Shown here one piece after another: positions 17,732 through 25,788 of a DNA stretch of 64,000 nucleotides (its first letter is position 1; every line of letters begins with the position of its first letter). The stretch comes from Candidatus Andeanibacterium colombiense (GTDB taxonomy: Bacteria > Pseudomonadota > Alphaproteobacteria > Sphingomonadales > Sphingomonadaceae): assembly GCA_029202985.1 (NCBI GenBank), contig CP119316.1, forward strand, positions 558,001 to 622,000, given 5' to 3'. A program made the position numbers and the translations under genes. The notes beneath the pieces are model-generated. The model made no database searches. It was given only the letters and a program-made list of their open reading frames with translations, and was not told where the DNA came from.

Positions 17732-18079
17732 ATGGCTTACTTTATGGAAATGACAGTTCCGATCGCGCAGATGCGGATCACGCGTGACCTGCGCGACGCC
17801 GAGACGGCGCTCGACGATGCGTTGCTCAAGCAGAGTTCGCTGCTCGCCACGATGGTGACGGCGCGCCGCGAAACCGCCTCCGATCCGTTCACCGGCCACG
17901 AAGCGCTGCTACGGCTGACCAAATCCCAGCAGACCCTGGTCACCGCCGCCGGCGAGCTGGCGCGGGTGCATGGCGGGCTGCGGGATGTCCAGCGGGACAT
18001 CACCGGAACGGACGAATGCCCGCCCGGTCACGGCAAGAACGGTATCGGCGATGACGACCTTGCCGCGCTTGCCGGTTGA
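17732..18079 (+). CDS. small protein of unknown function
   Basis: The 115-residue product is largely helical and polar (MRITRDLRDAETALDDALLK, TKSQQTLVTAAGELARVHGG), as in a small coiled-coil protein. The C-terminus is acidic and glycine-rich. No motif is recognised. It starts 49 bases after the membrane-anchored HTH gene and ends 32 bases before the first of three paralogous membrane protein genes. The purine-rich GAGGG lies very close to this ATG, so the ATG at 17744 is an alternative start. Confidence 0.65.
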   Translation: MAYFMEMTVPIAQMRITRDLRDAETALDDALLKQSSLLATMVTARRETASDPFTGHEALLRLTKSQQTLVTAAGELARVHGGLRDVQRDITGTDECPPGHGKNGIGDDDLAALAG

Positions 18080-18111
18080 CCGGAGCGACAGAATAGTGCT
18101 GCCCAAAATCC

Positions 18112-18561
18112 ATGTCGCCGATGCTCACCTTCGTGTGGATCAGCACGCTGGCCGTGGTGGCCTACGCGTGCTGGCTCGGCTCTGCGCCGGAACGCCAGGG
18201 CGCAGTGATCATCGCGACATGGTATGTGGCGGACCCGATCTATCACATGTTTTCCGGCCCCGCGCAGTTCCGCTTCGTCGATCCGGGACATGTCGTGATG
18301 GACAGTATCGAGACCCTTGCGATCGGCTACGTCGCGCTGCGCGCGAACCGGGTTTGGCCGCTTTGGGTGACCGCCGCGGAAACGACCGCGATTTCCGGCC
18401 ATATCTCGGTATTGGCAGAGCCGATCGGCCTGCAAAAGGCCTATTACGCGGTCACCCAACTGCCGATCTACCTGCAGCTGCTCGCACTCGCTTGCGGCAC
18501 ATTCGCGCATCATCGAAGCTTTCTCCGGATCGGCCCCTACCGCGACTGGCGGATAGGCTAA
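18112..18561 (+). CDS. four-helix membrane protein, tandem paralogue 1
   Basis: This is a 149-residue membrane protein with four predicted hydrophobic segments. It shares with the next two genes the motifs APER, DPxxH, GHxVMD, LRANRxWPLW, SGH, YAVTQLP, GTxAH and a C-terminal RIGPYRDWR. It is the most diverged of the three and is the only one with YACWLGSAPER and not the YAFFRGAAPER of the others. Function is unknown. Conserved His and Asp residues in or near the membrane could bind a cofactor or metal, but that is inference. Confidence 0.7.
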   Translation: MSPMLTFVWISTLAVVAYACWLGSAPERQGAVIIATWYVADPIYHMFSGPAQFRFVDPGHVVMDSIETLAIGYVALRANRVWPLWVTAAETTAISGHISVLAEPIGLQKAYYAVTQLPIYLQLLALACGTFAHHRSFLRIGPYRDWRIG

Positions 18562-18588
18562 GGCCTGGCCCGGACGCGTTTTCCCGCC

Positions 18589-19050
18589 ATGTCCGCATAT
18601 CTGCAAGTCGTGTGGTTCTTCACCATGACCGTTCCGGCCTATGCGTTCTTCCGGGGCGCTGCGCCGGAACGGCGGGCTGCGATCACAATCCTTGTCTGGT
18701 TCCTCTCGAGCCCGGTTTACGACCGGTTTTTCGGCGCCCCGCAGTTCTATACCGTGGATGTCGGACATGCCGTCATGGATGCGATGGAGATGACCGCGAT
18801 GGCCGCAATCGCGCTTCGCGCGAACCGCGCATGGCCCCTCTGGGCCGCAGGTGCCGAGCTTACGGCGGTGTCCGGCCATCTGGCGATGGCAATTCATCCT
18901 GCCGGCGTGACCAGCGCCTATTGGGCCGTCACCGAACTGCCGCTTTTTCTGCAATTGCTAGCCCTGGCACTCGGAACCCTTGCGCACGAGAGACGTCTGC
19001 GCCGCATCGGCCCCTATCGCGACTGGCGATCGCACGAACCGGCGCGCTGA
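18589..19050 (+). CDS. four-helix membrane protein, tandem paralogue 2
   Basis: This 153-residue product has the same four-helix plan and motifs as its neighbours: FFRGAAPERR, PVYDRFFG, GHAVMDAMEM, LRANRAWPLW, SGHLAMA, YWAVTELP and RIGPYRDWR. It is nearly identical to paralogue 3 in several stretches, including a shared DNA run coding MTVPAYAFF, which indicates a recent duplication or gene conversion. The gap to the next copy is only 15 bases. Function is not recognised. Confidence 0.72.
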   Translation: MSAYLQVVWFFTMTVPAYAFFRGAAPERRAAITILVWFLSSPVYDRFFGAPQFYTVDVGHAVMDAMEMTAMAAIALRANRAWPLWAAGAELTAVSGHLAMAIHPAGVTSAYWAVTELPLFLQLLALALGTLAHERRLRRIGPYRDWRSHEPAR

Positions 19051-19065
19051 GCGTAGACGCCCCGC

Positions 19066-19518
19066 GTGTCCCCCTACCTGCAAATCCTTTGGTTCTGTTC
19101 CATGACCGTTCCGGCCTATGCGTTCTTTCGCGGCGCAGCGCCGGAAAGGCGAACGGCGATCACGATCCTGATCTGGTTTCTTGCCGATCCGGTCTACCAT
19201 CGGATTTTCGGCCCGCCGCAGTTCGTCGCGCTGGATTATGGACATGCGGTGCTGGATGGAATGGAGCTGACCGCACTGCTGTTGATCGCGCTTCGCGCGA
19301 ATCGGCTGTGGCCACTATGGGCAGCGGGCGCGCAATTCGCGGCAATGTCCGGGCACTTTGCGATGGCAGTCCATTCAGCTGGCGTTACCAGCGCTTATTG
19401 GGCAGTCACGCAATTGCCGATCTTCCCGCAACTGTTCGCGTTAGTGCTTGGCACAGTTGCGCACGAAAGACGCCTGCGCCGCATCGGCCCCTATCGCGAC
19501 TGGCGCCCCACCGGCTGA
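19066..19518 (+). CDS. four-helix membrane protein, tandem paralogue 3
   Basis: This 150-residue product is the third copy, starting at a GTG that aligns with the starts of the other two (MSPYLQ against MSAYLQ). It carries FFRGAAPERR, DPVYHRIFG, GHAVLDGMEL, LRANRLWPLW, SGHFAMA, YWAVTQLP and RIGPYRDWR. Closest to paralogue 2. It ends 34 bases before the MarR-like gene. Function is unknown; the membrane topology and conserved charged residues are all that can be read. Confidence 0.72.
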   Translation: MSPYLQILWFCSMTVPAYAFFRGAAPERRTAITILIWFLADPVYHRIFGPPQFVALDYGHAVLDGMELTALLLIALRANRLWPLWAAGAQFAAMSGHFAMAVHSAGVTSAYWAVTQLPIFPQLFALVLGTVAHERRLRRIGPYRDWRPTG

Positions 19519-19552
19519 CTGCCGCGCTGACCCCGCGCACGGAGCGGGCACA

Positions 19553-20125
19553 GTGAACGATCCCGCCTCGCTCACCCGCAAACTGATGCTGCTCGGCAAC
19601 CAGATGATGGAGCTGGCAAGCGAACTGGGACGGACGGAGGATGGCGTGCTCGGAACCGAAGACCGGTTTGACGCGCTGCGCGACGACAGCCCCGCGTGGC
19701 GGATCGCGGCGCAGCGGCTCTATGACGAGCGCAAGCGGCGCGCGGATTTCTTCCCGGCGATGATGTTCGGCGAAGCGGCGTGGGACATGCTGCTCGACCT
19801 CTATGTCGCCGAGAAGCGCAACGAGCTGATCAGCATCACCAGCGCCTGCGTCGCCTCCAACGCGCCGGCGACCACCGCGCTGCGCTGGATCCGGATGCTC
19901 GAGGAGCAGGAGCTCGCGACCCGCTTTGCCGACGAGCGCGACGGAAGGCGCAATTTCATCCGCATCTCCGAACGCGGCTATGCGCTGATGACCGCCTATT
20001 TGGCCGCGATCCAGCCGCAGTGGCGCGACGACGACGTGCTGCGGCCGCGCATCCGCCGCCCGGATGGGACCACCCGCGACCGCTTCGATCCGATCGAGCG
20101 GCGCAAGGGGAACGGCGGGATCTAG
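19553..20125 (+). CDS. MarR-like winged-helix regulator
   Basis: This 190-residue protein has a winged-helix domain in the second half (ISITSACVASNAPATTALRW as recognition region, then wing DERDGRRNFIRISERG). The N-terminal half is helical, as in MarR dimerisation regions. I chose GTG 19553, which follows GGAGCGGG at good spacing, because the frame upstream is inside paralogue 3. The stop overlaps the convergent hydrolase stop through a shared CTAG. It may control the tandem membrane-protein genes upstream, by position only. Confidence 0.75.
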   Translation: MNDPASLTRKLMLLGNQMMELASELGRTEDGVLGTEDRFDALRDDSPAWRIAAQRLYDERKRRADFFPAMMFGEAAWDMLLDLYVAEKRNELISITSACVASNAPATTALRWIRMLEEQELATRFADERDGRRNFIRISERGYALMTAYLAAIQPQWRDDDVLRPRIRRPDGTTRDRFDPIERRKGNGGI

Positions 20126-21054
20126 CTCGCCGGATGCGCGTCGAGGAAGGCGCGGACCATGCCGACGGTGGCGGAGGGGTTTTCCTCCATGATCCAGTGG
20201 CCCGATCCGGGCACCACGCCTTCGGTCACATTATCCGCCGCCGCGCGCATCACCGCCGCCATCGTGAGGCCGAAGGATTTCTCCCCGCCGATCGCATAGA
20301 CCGGCATGTGCAGGCGGTTGCCGGCGGCCAGCCAGGCGCGGTTGTCGACCGCGTCCTGGTCGAACGCCGCGAATTGCGAGAAGCCCGAATGCATCGCGCC
20401 GGGGAGCGCGTAGAGCTTCGCGTAATGCCGGCGCGAGGCTTCGTCGAAATGCTTCGGATCGGCCGAGAATTCGTTCCAGAAGCGGTCGAGATAGATCCGC
20501 TCGCGCCCCTTCACCAGCCGCTCCATGTCCGGCCCGCCGAAGCGGAAGTGCCACAGCAGCGGGTTCTTGAGGATTTCCTCCCACGGGCCGACGCCGGGGA
20601 CCGGCGCGTCGATCAGCACGAAACTGCCGACCCGCGCGGTGTCGTATTCGGCGAAGGCGAAGCCGACCATATTGCCGATGTCATGGGTGACCAGATCGGC
20701 CTTCTGGACCCCCAGCGCATCGAGCACCCCGGCGACATCGCCTGCCTGGGTCTTCTTGTCGAACCCGCCGGCCGGCTTTGACGACAGGCCGAGCCCGCGC
20801 AGATCGGGCACGATCACCGTGTGGTCCTTCTCGAGATTGGCCGCGAGCGGCGCCCACATGTCGCCGGTCTCGCCATAGCCGTGGAGCAGCACCACCGCCG
20901 GGCCGCTCCCGCCGTAGCGGACATGGATGGTCGCGCCGTTGGTCGCGATCTCGCGGGTCTTGAAATCCTTCGGGAACGGCGAAACCTCGGCCTGGCCGGG
21001 CGCGGCCATGACCAGCGCCCCCAATGCGGCGAAAACTGCAGCGAATCTGAGCAT
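20122..21054 (-). CDS. exported alpha/beta hydrolase with Asp nucleophile (epoxide hydrolase/dehalogenase-like)
   Basis: This 310-residue protein has a signal peptide (AAVFAALGALVMAAPGQA) and then an alpha/beta hydrolase core. The oxyanion motif HGYGETG is near residue 59, the nucleophile elbow is VTHDIGN with Asp125 where lipases have Ser, and the late His is in GSGHWIMEE. An Asp nucleophile marks the epoxide hydrolase and haloalkane/haloacetate dehalogenase branch. The ATG at 21054 follows GGGGGGAAC. Substrate is not known. It is divergent from the DUF983/MocR operon. Confidence 0.85.
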   Translation of the reverse strand: MLRFAAVFAALGALVMAAPGQAEVSPFPKDFKTREIATNGATIHVRYGGSGPAVVLLHGYGETGDMWAPLAANLEKDHTVIVPDLRGLGLSSKPAGGFDKKTQAGDVAGVLDALGVQKADLVTHDIGNMVGFAFAEYDTARVGSFVLIDAPVPGVGPWEEILKNPLLWHFRFGGPDMERLVKGRERIYLDRFWNEFSADPKHFDEASRRHYAKLYALPGAMHSGFSQFAAFDQDAVDNRAWLAAGNRLHMPVYAIGGEKSFGLTMAAVMRAAADNVTEGVVPGSGHWIMEENPSATVGMVRAFLDAHPAS

Positions 21055-21176
21055 GATGTTCCCCCCAACCGGCCCGAATCGTTCCGGAACACAGGAGCCT
21101 AACCCACTCGCCCCGGCGCAGGAAATCGTTTGCCGGGGAAGCGCAGCTTTCGCTGGTATTTCGTCATGGCACCCCT

Positions 21177-21193
21177 TATGTATGGCATACATA
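21177..21193. promoter_or_regulatory. perfect palindrome, candidate operator for the DUF983-MocR operon
   Basis: TATGTATG-G-CATACATA has perfect 8-base arms around one central base. It lies 20 bases before the DUF983 start in the divergent intergenic region. GntR/MocR regulators bind short AT-containing palindromes, and such a regulator is encoded as the second gene of this operon, so autoregulation is a fair guess. No binding data support it. Confidence 0.5.
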
Positions 21194-21212
21194 ATCACAC
21201 AAAGGTGATGCG

Positions 21213-21668
21213 ATGACCGACCTGCCCGATCCCGCCGAGACTCCCGCAACGGACGACAAATTCGCCCGCATCCTGCGCTGCGGCTGGCGCGGGCTGTGTC
21301 CGCGGTGCGAGAAGGGGCGGATGTTCAAATCGTGGCTCAAGCTGGTCGATACCTGCCCCGAATGCGGGCTGAACTACCGCTTCGCCGCGCCGGACGACGG
21401 GCCGGCGTTCTTCTCGCAATGCATCGTCGCCTTCCCGCTGATCTTCCTCGTGTTGTGGCTGCAGGTCGCTTACGACCCGCCGGTGTGGGTCCATCTGTTC
21501 ACCTCGGTGCCGCTGATGCTGGCGGGCTGCATCCTGCCGCTCCAGCCGATCAAGGGCTGGCTGGTCGCATCGCAATATATCAACCGCGCACAGGAAGCCG
21601 GGACCGAGGCGCTGTGGGCCAGGCTCGACGGGCGCGAGCCCGGCCAGGGCAGCTCGTTCGATGACTGA
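21213..21668 (+). CDS. DUF983 membrane protein
   Basis: This 151-residue protein has two CxxC pairs at the N-terminus (CPRC at 29-32, CPEC at 48-51), likely a zinc ribbon, and two membrane helices near residues 72-110. This architecture is DUF983, common in alphaproteobacteria and often found near cytochrome oxidase assembly genes. Its role is not established. The last 8 bases overlap the MocR-type gene, so the two are translationally linked. Confidence 0.88.
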   Translation: MTDLPDPAETPATDDKFARILRCGWRGLCPRCEKGRMFKSWLKLVDTCPECGLNYRFAAPDDGPAFFSQCIVAFPLIFLVLWLQVAYDPPVWVHLFTSVPLMLAGCILPLQPIKGWLVASQYINRAQEAGTEALWARLDGREPGQGSSFDD

Positions 21669-23007
21669 CGGGTGGATTCCGGACCTTGCCCGCGCGGGCG
21701 TCAAGCATGCGGCGATCGCCGCGGCGCTCGGCAGTGCGATCGAGGCCGGCTCGCTGCGCCCCGGCGAGCGCCTGCCGCCGCAGCGCGAGCTGGCCGCGCG
21801 GCTCGGGGTCGATCTCACCACTATCACCAAGGCTTATGACGCGATCCGCCACCGCGGGCTGATCGAGGCGCGCGGACGCGCGGGCAGCTTCGTGCGCGCG
21901 CCGCGGACAGTCGCGCCGGACGAACTCGAACGGGCGGACGCGGGCATGAACATGCCGCCCGAACTGCCCGGAAACCTGCTCGCCCGGACCATTTCCGCAA
22001 GCTTCTCCACCCTGCTCCTCGGCGGATCGCCGCTGCGGCTGCAATATCAGCCGGCGGGTGGCGCGCTGCAGGACCGCGCGACCGGCGCGAGCCTGCTGGC
22101 GAGCATGGGGCTGGTGTCGGACGCGGAGCAGGTGCTGGTCACCGCCGGCGGGCAGAACGCGCTGCACGCGATCCTGAACGCGGCGCTCCAGCCGGGTGAC
22201 GCGGTGGCCTGCGCGCGCCATGTCTATCCGGGGTTCAAGGCGCTCGCCGCGCGGCTCGGGCTCGAACTGATCCCCCTCCCCGAACTCACGGCCGACGCTT
22301 TGCGCGAGGCTTGCGCCGCGCAGACGGTCAAGGCGCTCTACCTCGTCCCGACCAACGACAACCCGACCACCGCGACCCTCTCCGCCCGGACCCGCCGCGA
22401 ACTGGCGGCAGCGGCCGAGGAGTGCGATGTGCAAGTGATCGAGGACGATGCCTACGGCGCCCTCGCCCCCGAACCGCTCGCACCCATCTCGGGCCTGATC
22501 CCGCACCGCAGCTGGTATGTCGCGAGCACGTCGAAGATCATCTCCCCCGCGCTGCGGGTCGCTTTCGTCAGGGCCCCGCACAGCGCCGCCGCGCTGCGCC
22601 TCGCCGGCGATCTGCACGAAACAACGATCATGGCCCCGCCGCTCAACGTCGCGCTGGTGTGCCAGTGGATCGCCGACGGGACCTGGGACCGGCTGGTCGG
22701 ACTGATGCGGCGCGAGGCGGCCGAGCGCCAGGCGCTCGCCCGCGCGATCCTCTCCGGCGCCGATTACAGCAGCGATCCGCACGGCTATCATCTGTGGGTC
22801 CGCTTGTCCGGCGGGACGGCTCCGGGCGCGGTCACGGAGTTGCTGCGCCCGACCGGCCTGTCCGCGGTCCCCGCCGAACGCTTCGCGGTCGGCCCGCACA
22901 GCGAGGCGGCGGTGCGGATCTCGCTCGGCGGTCCGCTAAGCCCGGAACGGCTGGCCGATGGACTGCGGCTGCTGCGCGGGATTGAGCGAAACGCGATCCC
23001 TACGTAA
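21661..23007 (+). CDS. MocR/PdxR-type GntR regulator with aminotransferase-like domain
   Basis: The 448-residue protein joins an N-terminal GntR winged helix (about residues 10-80, with LPPQRELAARLGVDLTTITK) to a fold-type I PLP-dependent aminotransferase domain. The PLP lysine is in STSKIISP near residue 292, and the substrate-loop TNDNPTTATLS precedes it. MocR proteins act as PLP- or amine-responsive transcription regulators (PdxR, GabR, TauR types). The target here cannot be named. The nearby palindrome at 21177 is a candidate site. Confidence 0.9.
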   Translation: MTDGWIPDLARAGVKHAAIAAALGSAIEAGSLRPGERLPPQRELAARLGVDLTTITKAYDAIRHRGLIEARGRAGSFVRAPRTVAPDELERADAGMNMPPELPGNLLARTISASFSTLLLGGSPLRLQYQPAGGALQDRATGASLLASMGLVSDAEQVLVTAGGQNALHAILNAALQPGDAVACARHVYPGFKALAARLGLELIPLPELTADALREACAAQTVKALYLVPTNDNPTTATLSARTRRELAAAAEECDVQVIEDDAYGALAPEPLAPISGLIPHRSWYVASTSKIISPALRVAFVRAPHSAAALRLAGDLHETTIMAPPLNVALVCQWIADGTWDRLVGLMRREAAERQALARAILSGADYSSDPHGYHLWVRLSGGTAPGAVTELLRPTGLSAVPAERFAVGPHSEAAVRISLGGPLSPERLADGLRLLRGIERNAIPT

Positions 23008-23042
23008 GACCGTTCCCGCAATCAGGCGTGGGGCGGCGTGCG

Positions 23043-24824
23043 ATGGAACTGTGGGACCGATTGTGGGAAGCCGTCGCAAAGATCGCGGCCGGGCTCGGCC
23101 TCGAAGGCCTGTCGGGCGTGGTCGAATATGCGGAGGCCTTCGTCGCCCTCGCACTCGGGCTGATCGCGGCGTTGCTGATCTACAAGGAATTCACCACCTG
23201 CTACCGGCTGCTGCGCCGGGTCAACGCCAACACTCCGCGCGGCGCGCGCGCGCAGGTCGCCCACACGGTGCTGCGCCTCGCCTTCACCGACCGCGCGCTG
23301 TTCTCGGTCGAGCGGCGCACATTGGTACGGCGCACCCGCATCCTGATCGAACACGAATTGTTCGATCCGCGCCCGCAATTCGACTGGCGCGACGGCGGGA
23401 TCGAGCCACGCGGATTGTTCGGTCCGTTGCGGCGCCATTGGGCCGCCCGCCGAATCCATCGCGCGGAGCTCAAGCAATGGCGCGCGGAATTGCGCGACGT
23501 GCTCGCGCTCGAAGGCGACTGGACGATCGACGTCGATAATCCGGCGCTGGTCAGCGAGCGGATGGAGCAGGTCCAGGCCTATTTCCAGTGTTTGGCCTCG
23601 CTCGGCTTCGAAGGCGATGAGGCCGACCGCTTCATCTGCCCGATCGAAATCTCCTCGGGCTTCATCGCCCCGCTCCACCTGCTGACCGGCCTGCTGGTCC
23701 AGTTCAACGAGAAATGGCGCCCGATCCTCGAGAGCTTCGACCGCGACGCCAATGAATCGGGTGCTGGAAACGGTGACGCGAGCGCGCGCGACCTGCGCCA
23801 GATCCAGCTGTTCATCTACAATTGCTGGCTGCTGTGGGGGCCGAGCGTCCCGATCTGCGAATGCCGCAACTGGGCCGCGCGCTATGCGGTGGTGCAATAT
23901 GGCTATGGCGACGAGAACAATTCGATCGAGGTGGTCGGCAAGCGCAAGACCGTCGCCAAAAGCCTCGCCCGGCTGATGGAAGCGCAGATCCGCCACGAAC
24001 GCGCGCTGCGCACCGTGGGCGGCACGGCGGAGGTGTCGGACGGGCCCTATACCGGGATGGCCGCGCCGGCCAATGTGGTCGGGCGCCTGCGCCTCTCGAC
24101 CAGCCTGGCGGGGCGCAAGAAGGCCCAGGTCAATGCATTGCCGGCGGCGGCTCTGGAAAGCTGGGGCGGCGGGCAGGATGCGCGACCGGTGCTGTTCATC
24201 TCCGAAATCGTCCGCACCAATGCGGTGGAGGGCGACGTGGTGCTCGGCAGCGCGCGGCGCGGGCGGATCTCGGCCGACGACCGCGCCTATCCCTCGCGCT
24301 ATTACTCGGCCTATCTGTGGGCCGCGCTGGTCGTGCTGGTGGACACGCCGGCCGGCCCGCAGCCGCTCAGCCGCGCACGCGGAGCCGAGGGCGAGCCGTG
24401 GAAGGATCTGATCCCGTTCTTCGAGCACGGCAATCTCGCCGATCCCGAAAGCTGCCTGTTCGCCAAACGCCAGCTCGCCGCGAAAGTGGTCGCCGGGCTC
24501 GCCTCGGCGGTCGCCGAATGGGCGGGCGAGGAGGTGCCGGTGCGCTTCGCCTTCGCCTGCGCGATCGACGAGGCCGGCTGCGGCCACGATCTGGCCTTCC
24601 CCGACTGGTCCGGGCATCACCGGATGCGCGATTTGATCCGCGAGGCGCTCGGCGAAAAGGCGGTCACCGATCCGGCGGCACGGCGCATCGCGGAAGAAAA
24701 TTTGCTCGATTTCGAGCATTTCTCCGGCGCGCCGGGCCGGCACGATTTCTCCGCCTGCCGCTTCCCCGGTATCGTCGGCCAGCACTATGCGAGTATGGAA
24801 GCCAGCGCCGAGCGAAAATCCTGA
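23043..24824 (+). CDS. unknown 593-residue membrane-anchored protein
   Basis: I do not recognise this family. One hydrophobic helix lies near residues 30-50 (EAFVALALGLIAALLIY). The rest is soluble, with segments such as FICPIEISSG, RQIQLFIYNCWLLWGPSVPIC and FACAIDEAGCGHDLAFPDWSG. Several Cys residues occur in the C-terminal half. ATG 23043 (MELWDRLW) is preferred over GTG 23028. It follows the MocR gene by 35 bases and ends in a 40-base tail-to-tail overlap with the GNAT-like gene. Confidence 0.65.
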   Translation: MELWDRLWEAVAKIAAGLGLEGLSGVVEYAEAFVALALGLIAALLIYKEFTTCYRLLRRVNANTPRGARAQVAHTVLRLAFTDRALFSVERRTLVRRTRILIEHELFDPRPQFDWRDGGIEPRGLFGPLRRHWAARRIHRAELKQWRAELRDVLALEGDWTIDVDNPALVSERMEQVQAYFQCLASLGFEGDEADRFICPIEISSGFIAPLHLLTGLLVQFNEKWRPILESFDRDANESGAGNGDASARDLRQIQLFIYNCWLLWGPSVPICECRNWAARYAVVQYGYGDENNSIEVVGKRKTVAKSLARLMEAQIRHERALRTVGGTAEVSDGPYTGMAAPANVVGRLRLSTSLAGRKKAQVNALPAAALESWGGGQDARPVLFISEIVRTNAVEGDVVLGSARRGRISADDRAYPSRYYSAYLWAALVVLVDTPAGPQPLSRARGAEGEPWKDLIPFFEHGNLADPESCLFAKRQLAAKVVAGLASAVAEWAGEEVPVRFAFACAIDEAGCGHDLAFPDWSGHHRMRDLIREALGEKAVTDPAARRIAEENLLDFEHFSGAPGRHDFSACRFPGIVGQHYASMEASAERKS

Positions 24825-25672
24825 GGGCGATCGGTGCGGTCCAGCAATGCGGCGGGATCGCCGGTCGGACCGAGCAGCGGCGCCGCATCGAGCAGCGCCA
24901 CGCCCTGCCCCGCCGCCGCCATGCGGTCCAGCGCATCGAGCTGCGCGATCGCCGAAGGCACCGCTTCGAGCGGCGCGCCCTTGAGCACCGATATGCCGAA
25001 GAACGCCGCCAGGTGGCGCCGGAGCAAGGCTGCGGGAATTTCCGGCGCGGCGATCCCCATCACCGAATAGATCAACGTCTCGTCCGCTTCCTGTTCCGCG
25101 GAGAGCGGCGGCTGGACATACGGGAAATCGACCACCCGCGCGTCCATCCGCAACCAGATCCGCAGCCGGTCGAACTGGTCCATCCCGCTGTGCGCGGAGT
25201 CCCGCTCATAGGCTTCGCGGCTCATCCGGAACGGGTCGTTCTGCTCGATGAACAGCGCGACAGGGCGTTCGCCGCCGCCGAACAGCGTGCCGATCCGCCG
25301 GTGCAGCGCGGCGAGGAAACGCCGCAACGCGCCGCGCCCGCGCGCCTCGGGGCAGACGTAGAGATAGTTGAGGTTTGCGGTGACCGGCGCGCCGAGCAGT
25401 GCCGGATCGGGCGCGATCGCGATGAAGTTCGCGCCGCCGACCATGCCGCCGGCATCGCTGGCGATCACGCATAATTCGCGGAATTCCCCGAACCGCGCGG
25501 CCAGCCGCGCATGCTCCTGTCCGCGATTGAGCGCGAGGCAGGCGGCGAAGCCGTCGCGATCCTCGGTCTCGTCCGGCAGGGTGAAGGCCTGCTGGTAGGC
25601 GGCGAAGAACCGCTCGAAAATCGCGCCGTCGGCCTCGTCGGTCTCGGCAAGCGAAAGGGCGGCGTCCGTCAT
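24785..25672 (-). CDS. GNAT-like acetyltransferase
   Basis: This is a 295-residue protein. An acetyl-CoA binding segment is visible in LNYLYVCPEARGRGALRRFL, the usual Gly/Arg-rich P-loop of the GNAT fold, preceded by a core strand (GANFIAIAP). The C-terminal 140 residues are outside the typical GNAT core and unassigned. ATG 25672 is chosen; a GTG 18 bases upstream is possible, and neither has a clear Shine-Dalgarno. The 3' end overlaps that of the unknown gene on the other strand. Confidence 0.6.
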   Translation of the reverse strand: MTDAALSLAETDEADGAIFERFFAAYQQAFTLPDETEDRDGFAACLALNRGQEHARLAARFGEFRELCVIASDAGGMVGGANFIAIAPDPALLGAPVTANLNYLYVCPEARGRGALRRFLAALHRRIGTLFGGGERPVALFIEQNDPFRMSREAYERDSAHSGMDQFDRLRIWLRMDARVVDFPYVQPPLSAEQEADETLIYSVMGIAAPEIPAALLRRHLAAFFGISVLKGAPLEAVPSAIAQLDALDRMAAAGQGVALLDAAPLLGPTGDPAALLDRTDRPQDFRSALASILA

Positions 25673-25788
25673 GGAAGCGGGCTTGACCACAGGCGGGCGC
25701 GGCGCGCAAGCGGCGGGTGTCCACGCGGTTCAGCCCCACTTCAGGTGCGAGGTTCAATCCGGCACAGCAGAACGAGACCGGAGTCCGA

